Shown: in pieces, positions 50,957-58,792 of the stretch
How positions within the stretch are numbered: position 1 is the stretch's first letter
Layout of the letters: each line of letters starts with the position of its first letter
DNA from: Nitrospina sp052156635
GTDB lineage: Bacteria > Nitrospinota > Nitrospinia > Nitrospinales > Nitrospinaceae
DNA length: 64,000 nucleotides
NCBI RefSeq assembly: GCF_052156635.1
Contig: NZ_JBQKUO010000003.1
Span: 372,001-436,000, forward strand
Direction of reading: 5' to 3'
Notes under the pieces: generated by a model
Told to the model about the DNA's origin: nothing
Database searches by the model: none
Seen by the model: only the letters and a program-made list of their open reading frames with translations
Program-made: the position numbers and the translations under genes

Positions 50957-52039
50957 ATGAAGGGAGTCCAATACACCCCCTCGGATTATCTTGCCGTAAC
51001 TCTTCCGAGTCGGCCTTGTTTGGCTCCGTGGGCCACAATGATGGAACTGGAGGACGGTCGTCTTCAATTCTGTGGAGCGGAATTCAATTACGCTCTGCGG
51101 AATGATCTGCTGGTTGAAGCGTTCCACACCATTCATCCCCTGCTGGATGGCAACCATCGGGTAGATGAAATTGCAGATGCAGGGGGAACGGACATCCTGC
51201 CGACTACGATCATCTTTCTCCTTAAAATCCTGAGGGCGCATGGCCTGTTACAACAGAGCCTTGCGCCCTCTTTGGTTTCAAACCAAACAGAAGCGCCTCC
51301 TCAAAGAAACAGCGAAATCCAGTTCATCTCCCATTTTGTATCCGATGCACCCGGTTCATTGGACCAGTTGCAGCATTCGCGAATTGGGGTGGTTGGAGCC
51401 AAATCGCTGAAAGACTGTGTTGAAAGCTCCCTGCTATCCATCGGGATCGAACAGGTCGTCAAAATCGGAATTTCCTCTACAGATCCTGAGTCCAAGACCC
51501 TGCAATCGCGTGCGCTGATGAACTTTCTGAAAGGCGTGGATTTTCTCATCGCCTGCCAGGATGCACCGGCTTATTCTTTTTTCGAAATCATCAATTCCGC
51601 CTGCCTGGAAGTCAGAAAACCCTGGCTGCACCTCGCGATTGAAGGCACAAAGGCGCTGATGGGTCCGACATTCATTCCGCACCAGTCGGCCTGTTATGTG
51701 TGCTATGACAAGCGCATGGCTTCCAATGTGCCGGACCTGGAGATACACGTTGCTTACCAAAAACAACTGGCCGTCCAGCCGCATTCCGGCAACGAAGGTG
51801 TGTTTCAGCCTTTGTGGTCCACCCTGGCCGCCCAGGCGGCGATGGAAGTGAGCCGCAACCTGTCCGGGTTTGCCCCGCCTGCAACCATCGGCCGGTTTTA
51901 TGAAATCCCCTCCACCTCGCCGGTGACGGTCGGGCATGATATCCTGCGGCTGCCCCGTTGTCCCGCCTGCAAACCATACCGCCCCCGGCACGAGGCGTGG
52001 GACAGCACCGCGCCGGAAAAAGACAATGGAAACCATTGA
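50957..52039 (+). CDS. TOMM precursor-binding / cyclodehydratase partner protein (RRE plus ThiF-like, zinc tetracysteine)
   Basis: 360 aa. Residues 20-95 (CLAPWATMMELEDGRLQFCGAEFNYAL ... LLDGNHRVDEIADAG) resemble the winged-helix RiPP recognition element that binds the leader. The rest follows the E1-like ThiF fold without an ATP site (HSRIGVVGAKSLKDCVESSLLSIGIEQVVKIGISS). Two CxxC pairs, C246/C249 (CYVCYDKR) and C335/C338 (CPAC), form the zinc knuckles of the TOMM partner family. It delivers the precursor to the YcaO enzyme and stimulates it. Its stop lies 14 bases inside the YcaO gene. The start has a weak ribosome-binding site. Confidence 0.86.
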   Translation: MKGVQYTPSDYLAVTLPSRPCLAPWATMMELEDGRLQFCGAEFNYALRNDLLVEAFHTIHPLLDGNHRVDEIADAGGTDILPTTIIFLLKILRAHGLLQQSLAPSLVSNQTEAPPQRNSEIQFISHFVSDAPGSLDQLQHSRIGVVGAKSLKDCVESSLLSIGIEQVVKIGISSTDPESKTLQSRALMNFLKGVDFLIACQDAPAYSFFEIINSACLEVRKPWLHLAIEGTKALMGPTFIPHQSACYVCYDKRMASNVPDLEIHVAYQKQLAVQPHSGNEGVFQPLWSTLAAQAAMEVSRNLSGFAPPATIGRFYEIPSTSPVTVGHDILRLPRCPACKPYRPRHEAWDSTAPEKDNGNH

Positions 52040-53405
52040 GACCGTGCTGAAGGCGCGGCGCTCATCGTCCCGGCCCGCACCGACGTCCATAGAGGATAGC
52101 TTGAAGCGGGCCAACCGGCTGGTCAGCGACCGCACCGGGATCATTCAAAAAGTCGAATTCGAGGAACTGGTGTGTGGCGAGCCCAATGTATTTTTCGCAC
52201 GCAGTCATCCCGCCAACCTCAAGCCCATCAGCGGCAAGGAAGCATTGAACAACGGCGACGCCGCGTCCACCGATCCTGACCGCGCCATCATGAAAGCCGT
52301 GGGCGAAAGCATCGAACGGTATTGTAGCGCACAATACGAAGAAGAAGACCTTGTGCTGGCTCCCTGCGAGGAGTTGGGCAGTCCCGCCGTGGACCCCTCG
52401 GGCTTTGCGCTGTTCAGCCAATCCCAATACGCTTCGCCGGGGTTCCCTTTCACCGCTCCCGATACCCAAACACCCTTATGTTGGGCCAGGGGATATTCGC
52501 TGACCCACGAAACCCCCACTTTCGTCCCCGCGGCGTTCGTGTACGTTCCATACTATTACCGGGCTCCGGACGAACCCCCCGTTCAGGATTCCATCTCCAC
52601 CGGGCTGGCCTGCGGATCCAGCCTTGCCGCCAGCGTGTACAAGGCCATCTGCGAGGTGATCGAACGCGACGCGTTCATGATCGTCTGGCAAAACCGCCTG
52701 CCGCGACCGCGCATCGATCTCGAATCCGTGCACGATCCGTTCGTCCATCAATTGTTGCAGGCATTGGACGGCATCCCCGTTACCTGCAACGCATATTTGC
52801 TGACGCTGGATATTGCGGTGCCGGTCATCGTGGTCATGCTGCAAAGCACGGAGGGCCAGGTGCCGCACACGGTCATGGGACTCGGCACCTGCCTCAATCC
52901 CAACAAAGCTCTGGTACTGGCACTGGAAGAAGCGTTGCTGACCTATATCGGGATGAGCCGGTACGCGCGGAACAACCCGGAATTCCAACCCGATCCGGAC
53001 TACCGCAATGTGGACAAGCCCACCCTGCATGCCCTGGCCCATGCCCTGCGTCCGGAACTCCGGACCGCCATGGATTTCCTGATGGCGTGGCCGGACAAAA
53101 TCCCGATCCAGAACCTGACGAACCACTTTCAACCGGATATGTCCGCGAACGTGCAGTTCCTTGTGCAACAACTTAAAAAATCCAACCTCGACACCGTGGT
53201 TCTGGACCTGACCACATCGGATATCGACGAAGCGGGATTCAAGGTAGCCCGGGCGGTGGTGCCCGGAATGCAGCCCCTGGACTTGAATCATGCCCGCCAG
53301 CATCTGGGCGGACGCCGATTGTACGAGGTGCCCTATCGGCTGGGGCTGGTCGGGCGCCCGCGGACCGAACACGAAATGAATCCGTACCCACACCCTTTCC
53401 CCTGA
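52026..53405 (+). CDS. YcaO-domain cyclodehydratase of the TOMM cluster
   Basis: 459 aa from ATG 52026; the frame runs on to 51936 but that part belongs to the previous gene in another frame. Key ATP/Mg residues are visible: E94 and E97 in AVGESIERYCSAQYEEED and E210/E213 in KAICEVIERDAFMIVWQNR. TCLNPNKALVLALEEALLTYIGMSRYARN and TTSDIDEAGFKVARAVVPGMQPLDLNHARQHLGGRRLYEVP are conserved. The C-terminus is Pro-rich, NPYPHPFP (P-x-P-x-P), the hallmark of azoline-forming YcaOs. It uses ATP to cyclise Cys, Ser or Thr of the precursor core. Overlap with the partner gene suggests a 1:1 complex. Confidence 0.94.
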   Translation: METIETVLKARRSSSRPAPTSIEDSLKRANRLVSDRTGIIQKVEFEELVCGEPNVFFARSHPANLKPISGKEALNNGDAASTDPDRAIMKAVGESIERYCSAQYEEEDLVLAPCEELGSPAVDPSGFALFSQSQYASPGFPFTAPDTQTPLCWARGYSLTHETPTFVPAAFVYVPYYYRAPDEPPVQDSISTGLACGSSLAASVYKAICEVIERDAFMIVWQNRLPRPRIDLESVHDPFVHQLLQALDGIPVTCNAYLLTLDIAVPVIVVMLQSTEGQVPHTVMGLGTCLNPNKALVLALEEALLTYIGMSRYARNNPEFQPDPDYRNVDKPTLHALAHALRPELRTAMDFLMAWPDKIPIQNLTNHFQPDMSANVQFLVQQLKKSNLDTVVLDLTTSDIDEAGFKVARAVVPGMQPLDLNHARQHLGGRRLYEVPYRLGLVGRPRTEHEMNPYPHPFP

Positions 53406-53426
53406 ATTGTGGAGGCATGGCTTGAC

Positions 53427-54245
53427 ATGGCCGACATCCTCAAACCCGTCATTGCACTCGGTCCCCGGAAAGACCCGGAAAAGGTTTCCCTGTCCGAGCT
53501 GTATCACGAAAACACCAAACTGCATCCCGATCTGCTGGCCGGCATGATCCCCAGTTCGTTTTCCCGTACCGAACTGGTTGCCATGACGCACGGTTACAAA
53601 CAGTATTCGCATGTAAAAAAAGTGAAGCTGATTCCGAAAGAGGAATTGTACATGAGCGACCAGCGGTTTGATGAGACGATCGCCACGCGCCGGTCCATCC
53701 GTGATTTCGGGGAGGAACCGCTGAGTTTGCGGGAGTTCTCCAAAATCATGCACCAGAGTTACGGCATCACGGGACAGATGCCCATCCCCGGTGGCGGTGT
53801 GCAGACGCTGCGCTCGGCCCCTTCCGGTGGCGGCCTCTACCCCGCGGAAATTTACCTGGCAGTGAGGCGGGTGGAATCCATCGAGCCCGGGATCTATCAT
53901 TACAACGTGCCACATCACGAACTCGAACTGCTGGTTCCCGGCGACCCCACCGACGCCGCTTACGAAGCCTGCTGCAACCAGGAACACGTGAAGCGCGCGG
54001 GGGTGGTGGTGATGATCTCCGGCGTGTTCCAGCGCACCAAGCGCAAGTACGGCGAACGGGGCTACCGCTACGTCCTGCTGGATGTCGGGCATCTGGGGCA
54101 GAACATTTACCTGTCCTGCCACAACCTGGGACTCGCTGTCATGACCACCTGCGGGTTCTTCGATGACATCGCCAACGACCTGCTCCGCCTCGACGGCGTG
54201 GACGAGACCATGCTCTACGTCGCCTTCCTCGGCAAACGCAAATGA
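53427..54245 (+). CDS. SagB-type FMN dehydrogenase of the TOMM cluster
   Basis: 272 aa from ATG 53427, eleven bases after GGAGG; a GTG at 53409 is also open. The nitroreductase-like SagB fold is seen in TRRSIRDFGEEPLSLREFSKIMHQSYGITG, RSAPSGGGLYPAEIYLAVRRVESIEPGIYHYNVPHHELELL and YVLLDVGHLGQNIYLSCHNLGLAVMTTCGFFDD. FMN contacts lie in the R-x-S and S-G-G-L-Y-P motifs. The preceding N-terminal section (SLSELYHENTKLHPDLLAGM) is typical for SagB rather than for plain nitroreductases. It oxidises azolines to azoles, so the product should carry thiazoles. No transporter, protease or immunity gene follows; the next gene is convergent. Confidence 0.92.
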   Translation: MADILKPVIALGPRKDPEKVSLSELYHENTKLHPDLLAGMIPSSFSRTELVAMTHGYKQYSHVKKVKLIPKEELYMSDQRFDETIATRRSIRDFGEEPLSLREFSKIMHQSYGITGQMPIPGGGVQTLRSAPSGGGLYPAEIYLAVRRVESIEPGIYHYNVPHHELELLVPGDPTDAAYEACCNQEHVKRAGVVVMISGVFQRTKRKYGERGYRYVLLDVGHLGQNIYLSCHNLGLAVMTTCGFFDDIANDLLRLDGVDETMLYVAFLGKRK

Positions 54246-54283
54246 CTCCTTCGGGTCCTTTCATCGCATCAACCTGAAGGCAT

Positions 54284-54308
54284 AAAAAAAGCCCGCATCT
54301 TTGCGGGC
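54284..54308 (-). terminator. Terminator-like hairpin between the RiPP cluster and REC-HD-GYP copy B
   Basis: Arms GCCCGCA (54291-54297) and TGCGGGC (54302-54308) with a four-base loop, and an A run at 54284-54290 that becomes a U run for minus-strand transcripts from 54484. It lies 39 bases beyond the RiPP operon stop and could also impede that transcript, though no T run follows on the plus strand. Confidence 0.6.
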
Positions 54309-54483
54309 ACATAAGTTTCCTGGAATTGCATCAGACTTGAAGTGAGTGGAGGCGGGGGCCCGGGGACTCCTGAGCAGTCCTGGTAAACAATTGCATTTGT
54401 ATAATTTGATCTATAAAGCTTTGCCGCCTGCCCGCAACGTTACCTCTCCATGTTGGTTTTTTCCACCGGCTTTATAGTTATCG

Positions 54484-55602
54484 CTAGGCTTCCTTCGGAA
54501 GCGTGATTCGCTCCTCTTCATGATCAACCAGTTTCATTGCAATATTGAAAAACTCCTGCTGCAATTGAACAAAGGTATCCACTATATCCGGATCGAACTG
54601 CGTCCCCCTTCCCTTAATGATTAAATCCACTGCCTGCTTGTGGGAATAGGGAGGCTTGTAAACCCGCTTGCTGATCAAAGCGTCATAGACATCGGCCAGT
54701 GCCATCAACCTTGCAGAAAGAGGAATTGCATCGCCCTTCAATTTTTCCGGATAACCGCAACCATCCCAGCGCTCATGGTGAGAATAAGCGATTTCACGGG
54801 CAAACCTGAGAAAAGAATACTGGTCCCCGGCCTGCCCCAGAAGTTTTTCCGCTTCAAGGATGGCGTCCCTTCCAAAAACGACATGGCGGTCCATCTCCGC
54901 AACCTCTTTATGCGTCAACTTGCCGGGTTTACGCAAAATTCTGTCCTGCACACCCACCTTGCCAATGTCATGCAGAGGCGCGGATTTGTGCAGGAGATCG
55001 ATGACCTCGTTGTCCAGCTCACCGCGAAACCGGGGCAAGCCTTTCAGGTTCTGCGCCAGAAGGCGAACATAGCTTTTGGTACGCAGGATGTGGCCCCCGG
55101 TCTCATTGTCGCGGTACTCCGCCAAAGTGGCCAGCCCGGTGATGGTGACGTCCTGCGTGTTCTCCAGTTCCAGGGTCTTTTTCCGCACCAGGCTTTCCAG
55201 ATGCCGGGTTTGGTCGTACAGCTGAAGATGGGTTTGGACGCGGGCCTGAACGATGGGAAGGCTGACGGGCTTGGTGATGTAATCGACACCCCCAACCTCG
55301 AATCCCTTTGCCTCATTGTGAACCTCGTTCAAGGCGGTCAAAAAAATGACAGGAATGGTTTTGGAAACCGCGTGCGCCTTCAACCGGCGGCACACCTCGT
55401 AGCCATCGATGCCCGGCATCATGATGTCGAGCAGGATCAGGTCCGGCGGACGATCCGACTGCGCTAACTTCAATCCCTTTTCCCCATTGGACGCAAGCTG
55501 GACGTTGTAGTCTTCCTTTAATATCTCCACCATGAGTTTCAGGTTTTCCACCGAGTCATCCACCACCAGAATGGTGGCCCGGCTAGCAGGGGGAATCGAC
55601 AT
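54484..55602 (-). CDS. Response regulator with HD-GYP c-di-GMP phosphodiesterase (REC-HD-GYP), copy B
   Basis: 372 aa, the same length as the copy at 42518-43636 and alignable throughout. Receiver: ILVVDDSVENLKLM, phospho-Asp D59 in LILLDIMMPGIDGYEV, PVIFLTAL, YITKPV. HD-GYP: HDIGKVGVQD, DRHVVFGRDAI, YSHHERWDGCGYPEKLKGDAIPLSARLMALADVYDAL and QAVDLIIKGRGTQFDPDIVDTF. The GYP triad and metal ligands are intact. It lacks a membrane domain and an obvious partner kinase next to it. It should lower c-di-GMP when phosphorylated or dephosphorylated. Confidence 0.93.
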   Translation of the reverse strand: MSIPPASRATILVVDDSVENLKLMVEILKEDYNVQLASNGEKGLKLAQSDRPPDLILLDIMMPGIDGYEVCRRLKAHAVSKTIPVIFLTALNEVHNEAKGFEVGGVDYITKPVSLPIVQARVQTHLQLYDQTRHLESLVRKKTLELENTQDVTITGLATLAEYRDNETGGHILRTKSYVRLLAQNLKGLPRFRGELDNEVIDLLHKSAPLHDIGKVGVQDRILRKPGKLTHKEVAEMDRHVVFGRDAILEAEKLLGQAGDQYSFLRFAREIAYSHHERWDGCGYPEKLKGDAIPLSARLMALADVYDALISKRVYKPPYSHKQAVDLIIKGRGTQFDPDIVDTFVQLQQEFFNIAMKLVDHEEERITLPKEA

Positions 55603-55843
55603 GAGGTCCGTTCTCTCATTCAGGATTGCTGAAATATATATTCAGTATACATCATGATGGAAGATGATTGACAGGTCCTCCCCTCGCCCGATAATAAACT
55701 CATTGAGAACATTCTAAAGTTTCACAAGTGGGAGGGACAAGGGTCCGCCCGGGGCCAACGGAGACACCCCTGGTTTTATTTTGCGGGATCCGGGAGCGTT
55801 GTTTTCGTCCAAACCGTACGCACCAATTCCTGATCGCACAGGG
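55603..55843. other. Intergenic stretch upstream of REC-HD-GYP copy B
   Basis: About 240 bases; with the adjoining decayed fragment it makes a 630-base region without an intact gene. AT-rich near 55625-55720, where the promoter of the minus-strand REC-HD-GYP is expected. No repeat or RNA structure was recognised. Confidence 0.35.
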
Positions 55844-56110
55844 TCAGAAAGCACTGAACCCCGAGTGGTAAGTGACTTCGCCGGAGGGAGTGCGGGCTTC
55901 AAAATTCAATTTCATAAAATACTCCGCAGGGGCTCCTGTAAAAATCAGCTTCGAGTCGTTTTCGAAACCGAATCGCCCGTAGTATGCGGGTTCACCCAAC
56001 ACAACGCACCCCCTGCTCCAAACCGTTTCAATCCGATCAACCCTTCCTGAATCAAAACCGCGCCGACGCAGAGCAAAGTAGAAACCCTTACCTGGAAACT
56101 GGCAACCATA
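55844..56110 (-). pseudogene. C-terminal remnant of a GNAT acetyltransferase (YhbS-like)
   Basis: The last roughly 55 codons read VVLGEPAYYGRFGFENDSKL, then PAEYFMKLNFEARTPSGEVTYHSGF. This is the distinctive end of the YhbS/COG3153 acetyltransferases (VLGDPxYYxRFGF). Upstream in the same frame only a weak echo of the acetyl-CoA loop remains (FPGKGF), while a neighbouring frame shows LIQEGLIGLKRFGA, the expected next helix, suggesting a frameshift. The N-terminal half is missing and no start with a ribosome-binding site was found. Confidence 0.65.
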
Positions 56111-56173
56111 AGGATCAGGCCCGGTCCGGTCCGCCTGGGCTTGAAACTTTTTTCCCAAGTGCATAAAAAAAAC

Positions 56174-56207
56174 AAAGGGGCTGGAGCCTCCAGGCCCCAG
56201 CCCCTTT
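56174..56207 (-). terminator. Rho-independent terminator after the lipoprotein/protease pair
   Basis: Perfect 11-base arms AAAGGGGCTGG (56174-56184) and CCAGCCCCTTT (56197-56207) around a 12-base loop. An A-rich run at 56165-56172 gives a U tract for minus-strand transcripts; it lies about 25 bases after the stop at 56233. Confidence 0.85.
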
Positions 56208-56232
56208 TCCTTGGATCCTGCCTTTTTTGAAC

Positions 56233-57234
56233 CTACTTGAGATATCGACTCAATCGTTTTTGCATTTCCTCAATACTCCGGGAATAAGCCCTGAACTCGG
56301 GTCGATCTGAAGCCAATCTGGAACCAGCATCAAGCGCTTCCCTGGCCGCATCCCAATTCTGGCTTTCAGCATGGCAATTCGCCTGGGCAATAAAATCTTC
56401 GATTAAAAGATTTTCCGGAAGAACGTTTTTTCCAATCGTTTTCCTTAAAGCGTTCGCCTGCTGACAATCGGGTGCCCGCACTTCCTTCACAGTATAGTTT
56501 GCGAACGGTTCACTGTAATTTTGAACACGCGCTGCAGAAATATAGGAGGATAATGCCGAGCCCGGGTGCTGCTCTGAAAGTGTTGTCAGGAATTTAATCC
56601 CCGCTTCCAGGTGGTCACCCCTTCGCCACAATAAGAACTTCCCCGCTTGAGTATTGCCGGGATCATCCACCGAGAACAAGGCTTCCCCGGCTTTTGAAGA
56701 CCCCACTTTAATTGTGGCAGGCTCCGAAATGAAAGCTGAATAACCGCTTTTGGCAGGCACTTCTATTTGCACCGAAATACGATATTCGCCGGTTTCATTA
56801 AAGTTCCAACCATTGGCCCCGAAAAAGATGGGGAAGACTTCGCCTACAGTCTGGCCAGGCCCCAAGGTGGTTGAGCCGCTGAAATCGCTTGCGCTGAGGG
56901 GGAGCAATATTTTTTTCTCCCCATTGGCGCCGATTGAATAGACTTCAATCAGTCCTTCACCGGGCTTTAAGCTGCCGGTGAAATCAACCGGTTCCTGCAT
57001 CATATTGGTGACTTGCACGGCCAGATAAACCGGTTCCCCCAGCTCCACGGATTGCTTTAATGGCATCGCAACTACTTTTATGCCTTCGCCTTGGGAAACT
57101 GTGGCTGGTGCAGGTGCATCCACGATGGAGGCCGGATCACCCAGATCGAGTCCCTGCTTCACTGGTGATGTACAACCAATCATGGCACCAGATAATGTGA
57201 GTACGAAAAGAAATGATAGTAATCTAAAATTCAT
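56233..57234 (-). CDS. Lipoprotein of unknown function, partner of the upstream protease
   Basis: 333 aa. A lipoprotein signal peptide ends in the lipobox LSGAMIGC (Cys 21). A linker follows, then a beta-sandwich-like part (about 50-190: VVAMPLKQSVELGEPVYLAVQVTNMMQEPVDFTGSLKPGEGLIEVYS ... WNFNETGEYRISVQIEVP) that looks like an Ig/bacterial-intermediate-filament-type fold. A helical TPR-like C-terminal half follows (FLTTLSEQHPGSALSSYISAARVQNY ... CHAESQNWDAAREALDAGSRLASDRPEFRAY). I do not recognise a named family. It is 14 bases downstream of a metzincin-like lipoprotein gene, with GGAGAGG before its start, so the two are one operon ending at the terminator at 56174-56207. Confidence 0.75.
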   Translation of the reverse strand: MNFRLLSFLFVLTLSGAMIGCTSPVKQGLDLGDPASIVDAPAPATVSQGEGIKVVAMPLKQSVELGEPVYLAVQVTNMMQEPVDFTGSLKPGEGLIEVYSIGANGEKKILLPLSASDFSGSTTLGPGQTVGEVFPIFFGANGWNFNETGEYRISVQIEVPAKSGYSAFISEPATIKVGSSKAGEALFSVDDPGNTQAGKFLLWRRGDHLEAGIKFLTTLSEQHPGSALSSYISAARVQNYSEPFANYTVKEVRAPDCQQANALRKTIGKNVLPENLLIEDFIAQANCHAESQNWDAAREALDAGSRLASDRPEFRAYSRSIEEMQKRLSRYLK

Positions 57235-57248
57235 TTTGGCCCCTCTCC

Positions 57249-58007
57249 TTAATGAACATGTGGGCAGGCGTAGTCGCGAGGACTCACGCCAGGCCAGACT
57301 TCGTTGTCATCATGATTTTGCAGGTGATCCAAACTGGATGCGCTGAACTGATAATTATAAGTATCACCAACGGTCCCGGTTGAGTTCATGATCGTCGTCG
57401 AACCATCCCCATCGCAATGATTCAGGTTGAAGCCATGACCGACTTCATGTGCCGTCGAGCGCAGGTATTTGGCATTGTCGGAATTCACCGTGGAGTTTTT
57501 CCAAAAGCTGACAAAGGCCGACCGGTCGTTTGTGGCCCCGCCGGCGCCCGCATACATCAGGCCTAACGTTGTTGTACTTCGACAGGCCACGCCACAATCG
57601 CCTTCTCGATAGTGATCCACCACAACACCGTAAAGATGGTACCGTGTGCAGGTAAAAGCATTCCACAACCCGCAGTTGAAGGTTACCGGCCCGATCGGGT
57701 CTCTCCGGTTTGCGGTTTCAAGTGTCTCAAGCTCCGCCGGATTGATGTAATCATATTGATCGGGGTCCAGCGGATTGGCCGGCCCCGTCAGGGGCGCAAT
57801 ATTGGTGGTGTTTTCATCGACGGTAACGACCCGCTCGCCTTGCCAGTAGATGGTCGTCAGATTCACCTCTTCCCCAGATACGGTTTCCGGCTGCGGATAC
57901 TGGGTACCCGTCATTCGATCGTATTCGATGCGGGTGGTTGTGCAGCCAATTAGAATAGTTAATGCAAGCACTAAAGCTATCCGAGATAAGCCGAGAAAAA
58001 AACCCAT
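57249..58007 (-). CDS. Metzincin-like zinc metalloprotease lipoprotein
   Basis: 252 aa from ATG 58007, with GGAGG five bases upstream. Lipoprotein signal MGFFLGLSRIALVLALTILIGC (Cys about 22). The zinc site is HEVGHGFNLNHC (HExxHxxxxxH), followed by DGDGSTTIMNS, a Met-turn typical of matrixin/archaemetzincin-type proteases. The protein carries several Cys pairs (FNCGLWNAFTCTRYHLYG, GDCGVACRSTTT) and ends SPRDYACPHVH. It is probably an outer-membrane or periplasmic protease. The partner lipoprotein downstream may be a substrate, inhibitor or anchor; this is inference. Confidence 0.82.
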   Translation of the reverse strand: MGFFLGLSRIALVLALTILIGCTTTRIEYDRMTGTQYPQPETVSGEEVNLTTIYWQGERVVTVDENTTNIAPLTGPANPLDPDQYDYINPAELETLETANRRDPIGPVTFNCGLWNAFTCTRYHLYGVVVDHYREGDCGVACRSTTTLGLMYAGAGGATNDRSAFVSFWKNSTVNSDNAKYLRSTAHEVGHGFNLNHCDGDGSTTIMNSTGTVGDTYNYQFSASSLDHLQNHDDNEVWPGVSPRDYACPHVH

Positions 58008-58428
58008 ATTATCCTCCATATTGAATTACTTATTTGGCAAACGGATATTAAAAGCCGGCCAGAGAAAACATAAAAAACCAGAATTTACTTATATTTGTAG
58101 GAATTTTGGAGTTTGGTTCAGTAACGGGCCCACGCAAAAAAATTTAGTATACAAAATATATATATCGGCTAGCCAAAATTAAACCCTGAACGGGGTAAAT
58201 AGTCAAGCCCGAATATCGGTATGTCCTGCCCCGGGAACGGGGCCAGGTGTTGGGTTGGGGTCTGGGCCCCAAAAATCGGGATGACGGGAGGCCTTGTGGG
58301 AAAGGAAGCCGTTTCAACCGGAAAAATCGTAGCGCCGGGTTTGACGGGTGATCCCGGACTCCACAAAAAGAAAAAGCCCGCTTTTACACGGGCTTACGGA
58401 TCTGCTTGGATTTTATCGGATCAAAAAT
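58008..58428. other. Intergenic region between the protease gene and tmRNA, with a terminator
   Basis: About 420 bases. The left part is AT-rich and should carry the protease promoter. Around 58229-58245 a short GC-rich hairpin (CCCCGGGAACGGGG) is seen. The tmRNA terminator lies at 58374-58395. No credible frame was found. Confidence 0.4.
58374..58395 (-). terminator. Terminator downstream of tmRNA
   Basis: Arms AAGCCCG (58374-58380) and CGGGCTT (58389-58395) with an eight-base loop, and an A-rich run at 58364-58375 that becomes a U tract on the minus strand. It lies 34 bases beyond the tmRNA 3' CCA. Confidence 0.8.
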
Positions 58429-58792
58429 TGGTGGAGGCGGGGGGAATTGAACCCCCGTCCGGAAGTCTTCAACCAAAGGCGTCTACATGCTTAGTTCGCG
58501 TTTTGGGTCTCACCGGAATTACTCCCGCGAACAGGATTGCATCCCGGCCAGCCTCTAAAGTTTAACCAGACACTCCCGAGACGCGAAGTGCACAGCGAGT
58601 CCGCAGAGATGACGTCCATATCCTCCTCGCGAACAGAAGAGAACGGGACGGTAGCCGGTAAGGGTTAGTTACGCAGCTACAGCTACTTCATAATCATTGG
58701 CGATTATGTTTTGTACCGTTTTTTTAGGGGCCAACGGTATCCCCTGCATGCAACCTTCGTCTCCTTACTCCCGTCGAATCCAGATCGCCCCC
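58429..58792 (-). ncRNA. ssrA: Transfer-messenger RNA (tmRNA), tag ANDYEVAVAA
   Basis: 364 bases. The 5' end is GGGGGCGATCTGGATTCGAC, the canonical tmRNA start; the 3' end is a T arm (GGGGG-TTCAATT-CCCCC), then CGCCTCC, A and encoded CCA. GGGGGCG pairs with CGCCTCC (one G-U) to make the acceptor stem. The internal reading frame at 58701-58669 (minus) starts GCC AAT GAT and ends GCG TAA, giving the tag ANDYEVAVAA. It rescues stalled ribosomes with SmpB and marks the products for ClpXP-type proteases. Pseudoknot stems are implied but were not folded. A TATATT/TATAGT-rich stretch upstream (58835-58852) is a plausible -10 region; the terminator is at 58374-58395. Confidence 0.96.

Noticed and set aside
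52476..54122. 548-codon minus-strand frame opposite the RiPP enzymes
   Set aside because: Antisense of the YcaO and SagB genes, rich in His and Gln, no family motif.
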